This document shows, piece by piece, positions 37,790 through 46,437 of a stretch of 64,000 nucleotides of DNA. The first letter of the stretch is position 1; every line of letters begins with the position of its first letter. Under the pieces are notes generated by a model. That model had not been told where the DNA came from. It made no database searches and saw only the letters and a list, made by a program, of their open reading frames with translations. This DNA comes from Novosphingobium resinovorum (lineage in GTDB: Bacteria > Pseudomonadota > Alphaproteobacteria > Sphingomonadales > Sphingomonadaceae): NCBI RefSeq assembly GCF_027922145.1, contig NZ_BSFC01000004.1, positions 1 to 64,000 on the forward strand. Reading direction: 5' to 3'. The translations under genes and the position numbers were made by a program.

Positions 37790-39604
37790 TTAACGCCAGT
37801 CCCGCCACGACCGGGACAATTGCCCGGCACAATTTATGATACCTACCAGCGAGTAGGTCTGGGGAAAGTTCCCCCAAAGCTCTGAGGTTTCAAAATCCAT
37901 ATCCTCGGACAGGAGGCCGGAGCGCGTGCGGTGAGCCAGCATCGCTTCGAAGAGTCGCCGGGCCTCCTCATCCTCTCCGCTGCGGTGAAGCGCCTCGATC
38001 AACCAGAAGGTGCAGATGTTGAAAGCTGTCTCAGGAAGCCCGAAATCGTCTTCGCTGTCATAGCGAAGCATGTGCTCGCCTCGGCGCAACGCCTTCTGAA
38101 CGGCTTTCAGGGTTGCGCGAAACCGGGGATCTTCCGGCGGCAGATAGCGCAGTTCCACCATCTGTAGCAGGCTTGCGTCGAGTTGCGACCCGCCGAAGCT
38201 GGCCGCATAATGCCCGCCTGCGTCATGACCTTCCACTTCGTGCCAAGCGCCCGCGTCAATGTTGGCACGTATGGTGTCCGCCCGGTCGCGCCAGAAGGCA
38301 GCGCGCTCGTCCAGACCGAGATACTGCGCGGCGTTGGACAGGCGGTCGCACGCGGCCCAGCTCATGACGCTGGAATAGGTGTGGACCGCAGTTCGGGTGC
38401 GCAATTCCCACAGGCCGGCGTCGGGCATATCGTGCGTCTTCCATGCCATTTCGCCGACCTGCTCGAGGCTGCGAAAATCGTCCTCGTTGGCGATGCGCAG
38501 CAGGCGCTGGTCGAGGAAGCTTTGGATCGAAGGCAGCACGATCTGGCCGTAGCAGTCGTTCTGCACCTGGTAATAGGCCGCGTTGCCGACCCGAACGGGC
38601 CCGGTGTTGCGGTAGCCCGGTAGGTCGGCGGCCTCCCACTCGATGATCTCCTTGGCGCCGCTGACCGCATAGAGGGGCTGGATGACCCCGTCAGGTGCAT
38701 CGGCAACGATGTTGCGCAGATAGGCAAGGTACTTCTCGAGGACGTCCAGGGCGCCGAGATGGTTGAGGGCCTGAACGGTGTAGTAGGCATCGCGTATCCA
38801 GCAATACCGGTAGTCCCAGTTCCGCTGGCTGCCAGGCGCTTCGGGGATGGAGGTCGTCAAGGCCGCGACGATCGCGCCGGTTTCCTCGTGCTGGCACAAC
38901 TTGAGCGTGATGGCTGCCCGGATTACCGCATCCTGCCAATCGAGCGGAGTGGCAAGGCCGCGCACCCACAGGCGCCAGTAATTGCCGGTCCGCTGGAGCA
39001 TCGTCTCAAGATCATGCTCGACGTTTCCGGCAAACGGCTCGTCCGGGCCAAGGAAGAAGTGCAGCGGCTTTTCCAGGCGGAACCAGCGCTCGTCGAGCAC
39101 GTAGCCGACCGGCGCATCGGTGGTCAGGCGCAGGGAATTGCGCTCGACCAAATAACGAATGTGGTTCGAACCCTGCGTGATCGGGGCGAGTTTCGCGCCA
39201 TATCCGCTCATCGGCGTGAGGATAGTGCGAATGCGCGGGGCTCCGGATACGGGCCGGACTATGCGCGCGAAGGCAACCGGGCGGTACATGCGGCCAGATC
39301 GTTCGAAGCGGGGCGCGAAATCGTAGATTTCCACCGCCCCTCCGCTCGCGTCTTCAAGCCGGGTCACGAGTATGGGTGTATTGCGCAGATAGTGTTGCTG
39401 GACGGAGACTTGGTTCTCCAGTTCAAAGCGCCAGGTGCCAGCATCCTGCCCCCCGTCTCCGCGAAGCAGGGCACAGAAAGTGGGATCTCCGTCGACGCGC
39501 GGAACGCAGCCCCAGACGATGGCGCCGGACTCGTTGATGAGAGCGCTGACCTGGCAGTTGCCGATCGGCCAGAGTTCCAGCGAAGTCGGTACGGGCGACG
39601 TCAT
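37790..39604 (-). CDS. Glycoside hydrolase family 15 protein
   Basis: 604 residues. N-terminal DUF5911-like part (SLELWPIGNCQVSALINESG, AIVWGCVPRVDGDPTF), then the (alpha/alpha)6 catalytic domain with GSQRNWDYRYCWIRDAYYTV near 270 and C-terminal FNICTFWLIEALHRSGEDEE holding the second acid. Bacterial relatives act as glucoamylase-like enzymes or trehalases. The setting between trehalose phosphatase and synthase genes favours a role in trehalose turnover. Its ATG overlaps the otsB stop by 4 bases. Confidence 0.88.
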   Translation of the reverse strand: MTSPVPTSLELWPIGNCQVSALINESGAIVWGCVPRVDGDPTFCALLRGDGGQDAGTWRFELENQVSVQQHYLRNTPILVTRLEDASGGAVEIYDFAPRFERSGRMYRPVAFARIVRPVSGAPRIRTILTPMSGYGAKLAPITQGSNHIRYLVERNSLRLTTDAPVGYVLDERWFRLEKPLHFFLGPDEPFAGNVEHDLETMLQRTGNYWRLWVRGLATPLDWQDAVIRAAITLKLCQHEETGAIVAALTTSIPEAPGSQRNWDYRYCWIRDAYYTVQALNHLGALDVLEKYLAYLRNIVADAPDGVIQPLYAVSGAKEIIEWEAADLPGYRNTGPVRVGNAAYYQVQNDCYGQIVLPSIQSFLDQRLLRIANEDDFRSLEQVGEMAWKTHDMPDAGLWELRTRTAVHTYSSVMSWAACDRLSNAAQYLGLDERAAFWRDRADTIRANIDAGAWHEVEGHDAGGHYAASFGGSQLDASLLQMVELRYLPPEDPRFRATLKAVQKALRRGEHMLRYDSEDDFGLPETAFNICTFWLIEALHRSGEDEEARRLFEAMLAHRTRSGLLSEDMDFETSELWGNFPQTYSLVGIINCAGQLSRSWRDWR

Positions 39605-40425
39605 GGGCGGAAATCTCCTTTATGAACGGCCTCGAGGCCGGCTTGCAGCCATCTGTGCACTTCGGCGACGCCGTCGAGGCGAGAAGTGGCTGCGGTGGGT
39701 CGAGGAGCGCCAACCAGCACGCCTTGGCCATCGTACCGGCGCACGGCCGCAAATGCGTCCTCGTCGGTCACGTCGTCTCCTATGAAGATCGGGATGGCAC
39801 CATCGAACGCCGGAAGGGCCATGAAGCGCTCTACGGCCGAACCTTTGTCCGACCCGGGCATCGTCACTTCGATCACCTTTTTGCCGTGCTTGATGGCCAG
39901 GCCGAATTTGGCAGCCAGGCTTTCTGTGCAGGCACGAAGATCAGGCAGCACTTCAGGATGATGGCGGTAATGGATTGCCGCGCTGAATGGCTTGGGTTCA
40001 ACTAGAAGTCCGCCGCTTGCCCGGGCGAAGCGGTTGAGCTCGTCAACAACGGCGCCGGGCAGCGGGGCGGCGAGAGGCTCGATCTCGGCATCTGCCGCGG
40101 GCCGGAATTCGCCGCCGTGCGATCCTGCGATAGCCAGGCTGATCGGCCCCAGCAAAGCCTCGAGGGCAGCGATAGACCGGCCGGTGACGATCGCCAGACG
40201 GCCGTCGAGCTTACGGGAAAGCTGCACGAGAAGCGCAGGTAGGAATTCCGAAACGACGACGTCGTCCGGGTGATCGGCGATTTCGACTAGGGTTCCGTCG
40301 AAATCGAGGAAAAGGGCCGTCGATTGCGAAAGGCGCAGGCATGGAGGCCGGCCGAGGACAGTATCTGTGGCGAAAAAACAGTCTCGATGCGCCGCCTGTG
40401 ACGGACCGTCGCTCGAATTGGTCAT
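39601..40425 (-). CDS. otsB: Trehalose-6-phosphate phosphatase
   Basis: 274 residues. HAD-type phosphatase: ALFLDFDGTLVEIADHPDDV near 37-56 has the nucleophile Asp, VTGRSIAAL near 80 the second motif, and FIGDDVTDEDAFAAV near 220 the Mg-binding acids. Removes phosphate from trehalose-6-phosphate. First gene of the trehalose operon. The start at 40425 lies ~230 bases from the divergent manC gene, leaving room for two promoters. Confidence 0.93.
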   Translation of the reverse strand: MTNSSDGPSQAAHRDCFFATDTVLGRPPCLRLSQSTALFLDFDGTLVEIADHPDDVVVSEFLPALLVQLSRKLDGRLAIVTGRSIAALEALLGPISLAIAGSHGGEFRPAADAEIEPLAAPLPGAVVDELNRFARASGGLLVEPKPFSAAIHYRHHPEVLPDLRACTESLAAKFGLAIKHGKKVIEVTMPGSDKGSAVERFMALPAFDGAIPIFIGDDVTDEDAFAAVRRYDGQGVLVGAPRPTAATSRLDGVAEVHRWLQAGLEAVHKGDFRP

Positions 40426-40653
40426 TTATATTTCAGCCTTGCACCAAGTTCATGCCCTTCTCAAAGGGCTGCCAGATGGTTCAATCACATGCTGCGCCGC
40501 AATTGCTCACCGGTCAACGGACAACAAGCCGTTCTGTTCCAGTCCGATATGGCAGCGCAGGAGTTATTTAGCACTTCCCTGTTGCATCGCAGCACGTGGC
40601 AGCTATTACCGGTTTTCCCAAAGTACCCCGCATCCGTGAGTGACCTTTCGGCC

Positions 40654-41700
40654 ATGTCTATAATCGTACCGGTGATCCTCTGCGGCGGTAGCGGCACGCG
40701 GTTGTGGCCGCGCAGCCGGGCCGCGATGCCCAAGCCGTTCCTGCCGCTGGTCGGCGACAGCACTCTGTTCGAAGCGGCGCTGGCCCGCTGCCCCGGTTCC
40801 GGGGGTTTCGCGGCCCCGGTCGTGGTGACCGGCCACAAGCACCTGGCCCATGTCGAAGCGCAACTCGGCATGGTCGAGGGGGCGCAGGTCATCGTCGAGC
40901 CTTCGGCGCGCAACACCGCCGCCGCCATTGCGCTCGCTGCCTGCCGCCTGCCCGAAGACGCGGTGATGCTGGTCTGCCCGAGCGATCACCACATCGGCAA
41001 TACCGAGGCTTTCGCGGTCGCCGCAGCCGCTGCGGCGGGGTTGGCGCAGCAGGGCTGGCTGGTGTCCTTCGGCATCGAGGCGACGCGGCCCGAGACCGGC
41101 TTCGGCTACCTCAAGCGCGGCGATGCGATCCCCGAGCACGGCGGTTTCCGCACCGCACAGTTCGTCGAGAAGCCGGATCTGGAACGCGCCAAGGCGTTCC
41201 TTGCCGAGGGTATCTACGCCTGGAACGGCGGCATCTTCGCGTTCCGGGTGAAGGATTTCCTCGCCGAACTGACCGCGCACCGCCCGGATGTTGCCGCCAG
41301 CGTCGCCGATGCCGTGGCGAAAGGCGCCGAGGACGGCCAGCGCTTCCACCCGGACGCGGCGACCTTTGCCGAGGTTCCCAGCGTCTCGGTCGATTACGCG
41401 GTGATGGAGAACACGACCCGCGCGGCGATGGTGCCCGCCGACATGGACTGGTCCGACATTGGCAACTGGCAGGCGCTGCATGAGGCGCTGGAGACCGACG
41501 CGGATGGCAATGCGGTGCGCGGTTCGGGCACGGTCGAGATGGTCGACTGTCGGGGTGTGCTGGTCGACAGCGACGGCCCGCGCGTCTCGGTGATCGGGCT
41601 GGAGAACGTGATCGTCGTCGTCGATGGCGATGACATCATGATCACTACCGTTGCCGGCGTGCAGAAGGTGGGCAATCTTTCCGGCGCCAAGAATCAGTGA
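40654..41700 (+). CDS. manC: Mannose-1-phosphate guanylyltransferase
   Basis: 348 residues from ATG 40654 (MSIIVPVILCGGSGTRLWPR); an upstream in-frame ATG at 40489 would add ~55 unrelated residues. Pyrophosphorylase signature GGSGTRLWPRSRAAMPKPF near 10-28; EPSARNTAAAIALAA near 80-95; FVEKPDLERAKAFL near 165. It is the short form without a fused isomerase domain; the isomerase is the next gene, 10 bases downstream. Makes GDP-mannose for polysaccharide synthesis. A duplicate of its last ~150 bases sits at 42739-42887. Confidence 0.92.
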   Translation: MSIIVPVILCGGSGTRLWPRSRAAMPKPFLPLVGDSTLFEAALARCPGSGGFAAPVVVTGHKHLAHVEAQLGMVEGAQVIVEPSARNTAAAIALAACRLPEDAVMLVCPSDHHIGNTEAFAVAAAAAAGLAQQGWLVSFGIEATRPETGFGYLKRGDAIPEHGGFRTAQFVEKPDLERAKAFLAEGIYAWNGGIFAFRVKDFLAELTAHRPDVAASVADAVAKGAEDGQRFHPDAATFAEVPSVSVDYAVMENTTRAAMVPADMDWSDIGNWQALHEALETDADGNAVRGSGTVEMVDCRGVLVDSDGPRVSVIGLENVIVVVDGDDIMITTVAGVQKVGNLSGAKNQ

Positions 41701-41710
41701 GTATTCGCCG

Positions 41711-42547
41711 ATGACCAACGCTCGGACTTCCGCCTCGCTGCCGATCCGACAGGTCGAGAAGCCTTGGGGCCTGGACGTCCTGCCTGCGCCGTTCGAGGCG
41801 CCCGAGGGCCAGCGCATCGGCGAAATCTGGTTCGAGCCGCCCGCCGCTCTGCCCGAGCTTCTGGTCAAGTACATCTTCGCCGGCGAGGCGCTGTCGGTGC
41901 AGGTCCACCCTTCCGACGCGCAGACGCTCGCCAAGGGCATCGGGCGGCAGGGCAAGGAGGAATGCTGGCTGATCGTCGCTGCCGAGCCGGGTGGCAAGCT
42001 GGGCATCGGCTTCGACCGGGAGATCGGCGAGGATGCGATGCGCGCCGCCGCGCTTGACGGGTCGATCGAACACCTGATGACCTGGCATGAGGTCGTGCCG
42101 GGCGACTTCTTCTACATCCCGGCCAATACCGTCCATGCCATCGGCGCGGGCGTCAGCTTGATCGAGGTGCAGCAGAACAGCGACATTACCTATCGCCTCT
42201 ACGACTACGGCCGCCCGCGCGAGCTGCATCTGGAGGACGGGATGGCGGTATCGCACGGCGAGCCGTACTCGCGTGAGCAATGGTTCAGGCACGTGCCGCT
42301 GGACGGTTCGCAGGTGCTGGTCGATGGCCCGCTCTTCGTGCTGGACCAGGTCGCGGGCGTGCCGTCGCAGGAGATCGCGATGCGCTATCCCGATGCACTG
42401 CTGGTGATCCCGCGCGAGGGCGCGGTCGAAGTCGCGGGCGAGTCCATCGCGCCCGGCAGCTGTGCGCTGGCGATGAGCCTCGCCGACGTGCGATTTGCGG
42501 AAAACGGCGTTTGCCTGCTGACGAGGCCCTGTAAAATCGCGTCCTGA
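41711..42547 (+). CDS. manA: Class I mannose-6-phosphate isomerase
   Basis: 278 residues from ATG 41711. Interconverts fructose-6-phosphate and mannose-6-phosphate with a bound zinc. VEKPWGLDVLPAPFEAPEGQ at the start; SVQVHPSDAQTLAKG (zinc ligands Gln, His) and KEECWLIVAAEPG near 60-95; FFYIPANTVHAIGAGVSLIE near 130 carries the last His. The C-terminal cupin half is short, as in related alphaproteobacterial enzymes. Works with manC and the PMM-like gene at 43054 to supply GDP-mannose. Confidence 0.88.
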   Translation: MTNARTSASLPIRQVEKPWGLDVLPAPFEAPEGQRIGEIWFEPPAALPELLVKYIFAGEALSVQVHPSDAQTLAKGIGRQGKEECWLIVAAEPGGKLGIGFDREIGEDAMRAAALDGSIEHLMTWHEVVPGDFFYIPANTVHAIGAGVSLIEVQQNSDITYRLYDYGRPRELHLEDGMAVSHGEPYSREQWFRHVPLDGSQVLVDGPLFVLDQVAGVPSQEIAMRYPDALLVIPREGAVEVAGESIAPGSCALAMSLADVRFAENGVCLLTRPCKIAS

Positions 42548-42553
42548 CGGTGC

Positions 42554-42739
42554 ATGAAGGGGGACATGATCGTCCAGACCATCCAGTTGGCACTGACGCC
42601 GGTTTTCGTGCTCGTGGCCATCGGCAATATCCTCAACATCCTCTCGACGTGGCTCGGGCGCGTGGTCGATCGCGCGCGCATCCTGCAGGAGCGGCACGGC
42701 ACCACGCAGGGGATGGAGCACGACATGGTGGTCGAACTA
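42554..42739 (+). pseudogene. DUF2721 membrane protein, 5' fragment
   Basis: MIVQTIQLALTPVFVLVAIG then NILNILSTWLGRVVDRARIL is the first half of a DUF2721 protein, a small inner-membrane family of unknown role. The match ends abruptly at VVEL (about 42738), where manC-like sequence takes over in another frame. Confidence 0.7.
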
Positions 42740-42887
42740 GGGCGTGCTGGTCGACAGCGACGGTCCGCGTGCCTCGGTGATCGAGCTGGAGAACGTGATC
42801 GTCGTCGTCCATGGCGACGACATTATGATCACCACCATCGCCGGCATGCAGAAGGTGGGCAAGCTCGCCGGTGCCGTCAACGAGTAG
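42739..42887 (+). pseudogene. manC 3' end, second copy
   Basis: Codes GVLVDSDGPRASVIELENVI, then HGDDIMITTIAGMQKVGKLA, and stops at TAG 42885-42887, about 80-85% identical to the end of the intact manC (41554-41700). No manC start or body is present. Marks a deletion junction with the DUF2721 gene. Confidence 0.85.
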
Positions 42888-43053
42888 GCGCTGACCGAAA
42901 GTCGCTTGTGCCTGACCTCAAAGTTTCCCAATGGCCGGGCATGGCAGTGTACGGCCGATTGGTCATCACAAGGTCGGTTTCTGCGATACCGCGGAGGCCG
43001 ATTTATGAACCTTCTGATCATCGGGTTTCTCGCCGGTTCTTAAAGGATGTGGA

Positions 43054-43806
43054 ATGAAGAAAATCGTTGCGTTCGATCTCGACGGTACCCTGGCGCTGAG
43101 CAAGCAGCCGCTGACGGAGGAGATGGCGGAGCTTCTCGCGCAGTTGCTCACCGTTGCGCAGGTGGCCGTCATTTCGGGCGGTGACTGGCCGCAGTTCGAC
43201 AAGCAGGTCGCCAGTCGTCTCCCCGCGCATGCCGATCTCTCCCGCTTGTGGATGATGCCGACCAGCGGCGCCAAGCTCTACCTGCACAGCGACGGCGCGT
43301 GGTCGCCGGTCTATGCGGAACTGTTCACCGAGGAGCAGAAGCGGGAAATCCTCGATGCCTTCGACGCCTCGCTGGCCGCGACCGGTTTCACGCCCGAGGA
43401 GACCTGGGGTGAGCGTATCGAGGACCGCGGCAGCCAGATCACCTTCTCGGCACTGGGCCAGCAGGCCCCGCTGGAGGCGAAGGAACACTGGGATCCGGAC
43501 TTCGCCAAGCGAAAGGTGATCCAGGCTGATCTCATCAAGCGCCTTCCGGGCGTGTCGATCAACCTCGGCGGTGCGACTTCGGTGGATGTCACTCAGCCCG
43601 GCGTTGACAAGGCGTGGGGTCTGCGCCGCCTTGCCGAGCGCAGCGGGGTGGCGGAAGCGGACATGCTGTTCATCGGCGATGCGATCTTCCCGGGCGGCAA
43701 CGACTATCCGGCCAAGGCGATGGGCCTCGACACCGTCTGCGTGCGTGATCCGGCCGATACCGCCAATGTGATCACCGCGATCGTCGCCTGCCAGAAGGCG
43801 GGCTGA
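43054..43806 (+). CDS. HAD-IIB hydrolase, phosphomannomutase-like
   Basis: 250 residues. KKIVAFDLDGTLALSKQPLT at the start holds the nucleophile Asp pair; AVISGGDWPQFDKQVASRLP near 40; RGSQITFSALGQQAPLEAKE near 128; LFIGDAIFPGGNDYPAKAMG near 205. This layout (HAD class IIB cap, GDAIFPGGNDY) is that of eukaryote-type phosphomannomutases. With manA and manC beside it, mannose-6-phosphate to mannose-1-phosphate is the likely reaction. A sugar phosphatase role is the alternative. Confidence 0.78.
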   Translation: MKKIVAFDLDGTLALSKQPLTEEMAELLAQLLTVAQVAVISGGDWPQFDKQVASRLPAHADLSRLWMMPTSGAKLYLHSDGAWSPVYAELFTEEQKREILDAFDASLAATGFTPEETWGERIEDRGSQITFSALGQQAPLEAKEHWDPDFAKRKVIQADLIKRLPGVSINLGGATSVDVTQPGVDKAWGLRRLAERSGVAEADMLFIGDAIFPGGNDYPAKAMGLDTVCVRDPADTANVITAIVACQKAG

Positions 43807-43850
43807 GAGGGCTCGCCCGGAGTGCCGGACGCGGGCATGGTACAGGCCTG

Positions 43851-44408
43851 ATGCCCGCTTTCTACCTTACCTTCCTGGCCGTCCTGCTGGCGGGGCTCGG
43901 CGCGCGTGACCAAGTCACGATCGCCGGGCTCGCGCTCGGTCAGGGACGGCGTCCGGCCGTTCTGGTCGTGGCAATCCTCACCAGCATCGCGACCGCGACG
44001 CTGGCGGCCTATGCGGCTGCGCTCATGCTCGTCCAGTTACCGCCGCCCGCGCGCACCATTTTCGCGGCCATCGCCCTCGGCATGGCCGGGCTTGAATCCA
44101 TGGTGCTGGCGCCCCGCCGCGATCCGCGCGAGCCGACCAACTCGCTTGGTGCGCTCGCACTGGTATTGCTGGCGCATCAGGTCACAGATGCGCCGCGCTT
44201 TCTCGTTTTTGGCATGGGTGTGGGACTTGCCGGGCCATGGCCGGCAGGAGCCGCCGGAGCTATAGGAGGCACAATGCTTGTCGCTTTTGCGTGGGCGAGG
44301 CCGGACCTTCTGGCGACGCCGGTGGCGCACGGGATGCGCCGGGTGGTCGGCGCCGTACTGCTGGTCACGGCGATCACCGTGTTCCTCCGGCAAATCGGCA
44401 TTCTGTGA
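43851..44408 (+). CDS. Multi-pass membrane protein, possibly GDT1/UPF0016-like
   Basis: 185 residues with about six hydrophobic helices (FYLTFLAVLLAGLGARDQVT, VVAILTSIATATLAAYAAAL, VVGAVLLVTAITVFLRQIGI). The LAGLGARDQ stretch near residue 12-20 recalls, in weakened form, the ExGDK(S/T) motif of cation transporters of the GDT1 family, and a helix-loop repeat structure is plausible. Not certain. Lies 44 bases after the PMM-like gene and upstream of dps. Confidence 0.5.
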   Translation: MPAFYLTFLAVLLAGLGARDQVTIAGLALGQGRRPAVLVVAILTSIATATLAAYAAALMLVQLPPPARTIFAAIALGMAGLESMVLAPRRDPREPTNSLGALALVLLAHQVTDAPRFLVFGMGVGLAGPWPAGAAGAIGGTMLVAFAWARPDLLATPVAHGMRRVVGAVLLVTAITVFLRQIGIL

Positions 44409-44496
44409 TCGATTTTTGCAATCGAACCTACGCTTTCCAATCGCGTTTCTTGGGCTTAGTTCTGTTCACAACACGACAAATCGAGGGAATCCAAAC

Positions 44497-44955
44497 ATGA
44501 CGTCCAAGGACAACTCGCAGGCCGCGCTCATTGACAGCCTCAACGGGCTGCTGGCGGACACTTTCGCGCTCTACGTGAAGACCAAGAATTTTCACTGGCA
44601 TGTCCGGGGCCCGCAGTTCCATGACCTGCATCTGCTGTTCGATGCCCATGCGACCGAGATCTTCGGCCTGACCGACCTCATCGCCGAGCGGGTGCGCAAG
44701 CTCGGTGGCAAGACCTTGACCTCGATCGGGGCGATCGGCGCCAAGGCCACCATCAAGGACGAGGACGACACCAGCCTCGACGCTATGGCGATGGTCAAGG
44801 CGTTGTTCGAGGACAACACCGCCTATGTCGCGACCCTGAAGGCGACCAAGGAACTGGCCGGTGAAGCCGGCGACAACGCCACCGACGGGATCATCGACGA
44901 CTGGACGGACCAGGCCGAGCAGCGCGCCTGGTTCCTGCGCGAGATTCTCGCCTGA
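44497..44955 (+). CDS. dps: Dps ferritin-like DNA-protection protein
   Basis: 152 residues from ATG 44497. Dodecameric iron-oxidising, DNA-binding protein that protects against peroxide. The ferroxidase site is visible: KTKNFHWHVRGPQFHDLHLL (His) and FDAHATEIFGLTDLIAERVR (Asp/Glu) near 28-70. The end, QRAWFLREILA, is canonical. A decayed second copy lies at 54466-54950, and a piece of pgl follows this copy, as pgl follows the decayed one. Confidence 0.93.
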   Translation: MTSKDNSQAALIDSLNGLLADTFALYVKTKNFHWHVRGPQFHDLHLLFDAHATEIFGLTDLIAERVRKLGGKTLTSIGAIGAKATIKDEDDTSLDAMAMVKALFEDNTAYVATLKATKELAGEAGDNATDGIIDDWTDQAEQRAWFLREILA

Positions 44956-44957
44956 CC

Positions 44958-45003
44958 CGCTCTGAGCGCGGGGAGCGCCAAGGCGCTCCCCGCGCTCAGA
45001 GCG
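44958..45003 (+). terminator. Long perfect hairpin after dps
   Basis: 22-bp perfect stem (CGCTCTGAGCGCGGGGAGCG..) with a 2-base AA loop, starting 3 bases after the dps stop. Very stable but without a T-run; it may terminate or protect the dps transcript. Confidence 0.65.
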
Positions 45004-45057
45004 AAATGATCGAAGGCGCAGGCGGCGTCGCTATTGCCATGTGGTTCGCCGAGGGTG
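45002..45057 (+). pseudogene. pgl 5' remnant
   Basis: GAAATGATCGAAGGCGC and following ~40 bases match codons 4-22 of the intact pgl at 54967 (EMIEGA..AIA.WFA), then diverge. No open frame remains. Confidence 0.7.
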
Positions 45058-45665
45058 TGAGCGCGTCGGTGGGCGTCCCGGATGATATCGCCGGCCCCGG
45101 CCGTGCGCGCTCCTCGCGCATTTACGATATTTGACCTGCTTGTTGCAGAAGCACTGTGGTCGTGGCCGCGTCAGTAACCAATAGGCTGAGGCAAGATGCC
45201 GCTGAAATTTCAATACACAAATGGGCGCATTTCCTGCGGGGCGACATGGGCGTGTCCATTTGCTGCAACACCAACAACGCACATATCCGGCAAAAAAATT
45301 GACTTTACAAATTTTAAGGATCTACCGCCTGCAAGACTTTCACACATATCCTTCTTCGGCGAAAAAGCGCAGCGGATTATGCCAAATTAAGCGGAAACCC
45401 ATTTTTTCCTCTAATCGAGGATCTACTTTTCACACGCTAATTTTGCCGTGATCTTTAGCTAATTCAAAGTATGCACAGCGATTCATCGCTGGCAGAGCAC
45501 GCTTCATCCATGCGCGCTTGAGTTGCGATGGACCTTTCCGCACCCATTGTGCACTGCAGCGAATAGTGTCCGATCCTCCCGGCCAACTTGAATGTATGCT
45601 GCAGGTCACTTCGGTGAAATCAGGGCGGCAGTGAGGATCCCTTTCTCGACGTCGAAAGGATATTT
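45058..45665. other. Intergenic stretch without a recognised gene
   Basis: 600 bases becoming AT-richer toward the small secreted-protein gene. Short frames at 45196-45390 and 45221-45451 overlap each other and show no family resemblance. The promoter of the gene at 45666 is expected here; GAAAGGATATTT just before it includes its ribosome site. Confidence 0.4.
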
Positions 45666-45926
45666 ATGATCAAGAAAACTCTGCTCTCTCTGAGCGTCGC
45701 GGCGATGGTTGCCGCTCCTGTGGCGGCCCAGGCTGGCACCACCGCTTCGGCTTCGGTTGGTAAGATTTCCAACCTCAGCGGCGTTGGCGCTCGTCAGTCG
45801 TCCGTTGTTAAGAAGAAGAACAACGCTGAATCCGGCACCATCATTCTCGCCGCTGTTGGCGTGGCTGCGGTAGGCGCTGGCATCTACGTCATCGCTGACG
45901 ATGATAACAAGTCGAACGGCTCCTGA
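45666..45926 (+). CDS. Small secreted or membrane-bound protein
   Basis: 86 residues; GAAAGGATATTT precedes ATG 45666. Signal peptide KTLLSLSVAAMVAAPVAAQA ending near residue 23. A serine/threonine-rich middle is followed by KKKNN and then the hydrophobic segment GTIILAAVGVAAVGAGIYVI (58-77) and an acidic end DDDNKSNGS. Proteins of this build are frequent in sphingomonads, but no function is known to me. Single gene with its own strong terminator. Confidence 0.7.
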   Translation: MIKKTLLSLSVAAMVAAPVAAQAGTTASASVGKISNLSGVGARQSSVVKKKNNAESGTIILAAVGVAAVGAGIYVIADDDNKSNGS

Positions 45927-45958
45927 TCTTTTTCGGGAACTCAGACTAAGAGTGGGAT

Positions 45959-45994
45959 GGCCGGGGCGGCATACCGCCCCGGCCATTTCGTTTT
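45959..45994 (+). terminator. Rho-independent terminator
   Basis: GGCCGGGGCGG, 4-base loop, CCGCCCCGGCC, then ATTTCGTTTT. Ends the transcript of the 86-residue protein gene. Confidence 0.8.
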
Positions 45995-46124
45995 GTGCAG
46001 GCTTTCGTACCGAGCAGACAAGTTGCCAAGTCGTCACGTAGGTCACTGGCCTGGGCATGGGCCGGAATTGTGAGGGCATCCAGGCGGAGCCCCGTCAGGC
46101 GCGCACCAGACGAGTCGGAAGGAG

Positions 46125-46243
46125 AGGGGGCGGGTGGTGGAACACCTCAACGAGTAAGGGCCCGCTACTTCGAGGTGCGCCTGTCGCCGTTGACCCCCGG
46201 CCTGTGACGTACCCCTGTCTCACGGCACCCGCGCCGCCAGAAG
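46125..46243. repeat. Dispersed ~120-bp repeat, copy 2
   Basis: Second copy of the sequence at 35870-35992, with the 34-base core identical and blocks TGACCCCCGGCC, ACGGCACCCGCGC conserved. Sits in the 440-base gap between the small secreted gene and the gene ending at 46438; nothing else was seen in that gap. Confidence 0.7.
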
Positions 46244-46437
46244 TACTGGTACCGGCGCCGGACATCAACATTGCCGCGCAGGCAATATTCGCCGAATGGG
46301 GTACGCCCAGATCAGTTGGGGCGAGGCGCAAAACACTTTGCCTCACAGACGATCCCCGCCGCACCTTTCAATGCCCGGCGCCGGGGCAGCAACGTCTGAT
46401 CCGCACGCTCGACGGGGGTGGCTCGGCGCGCGGCGCT

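Noticed and set aside
40606..42721. Long minus-strand frames opposite manC and manA
   Set aside because: Antisense by-products of GC-rich codons; the plus-strand genes have clear family motifs.
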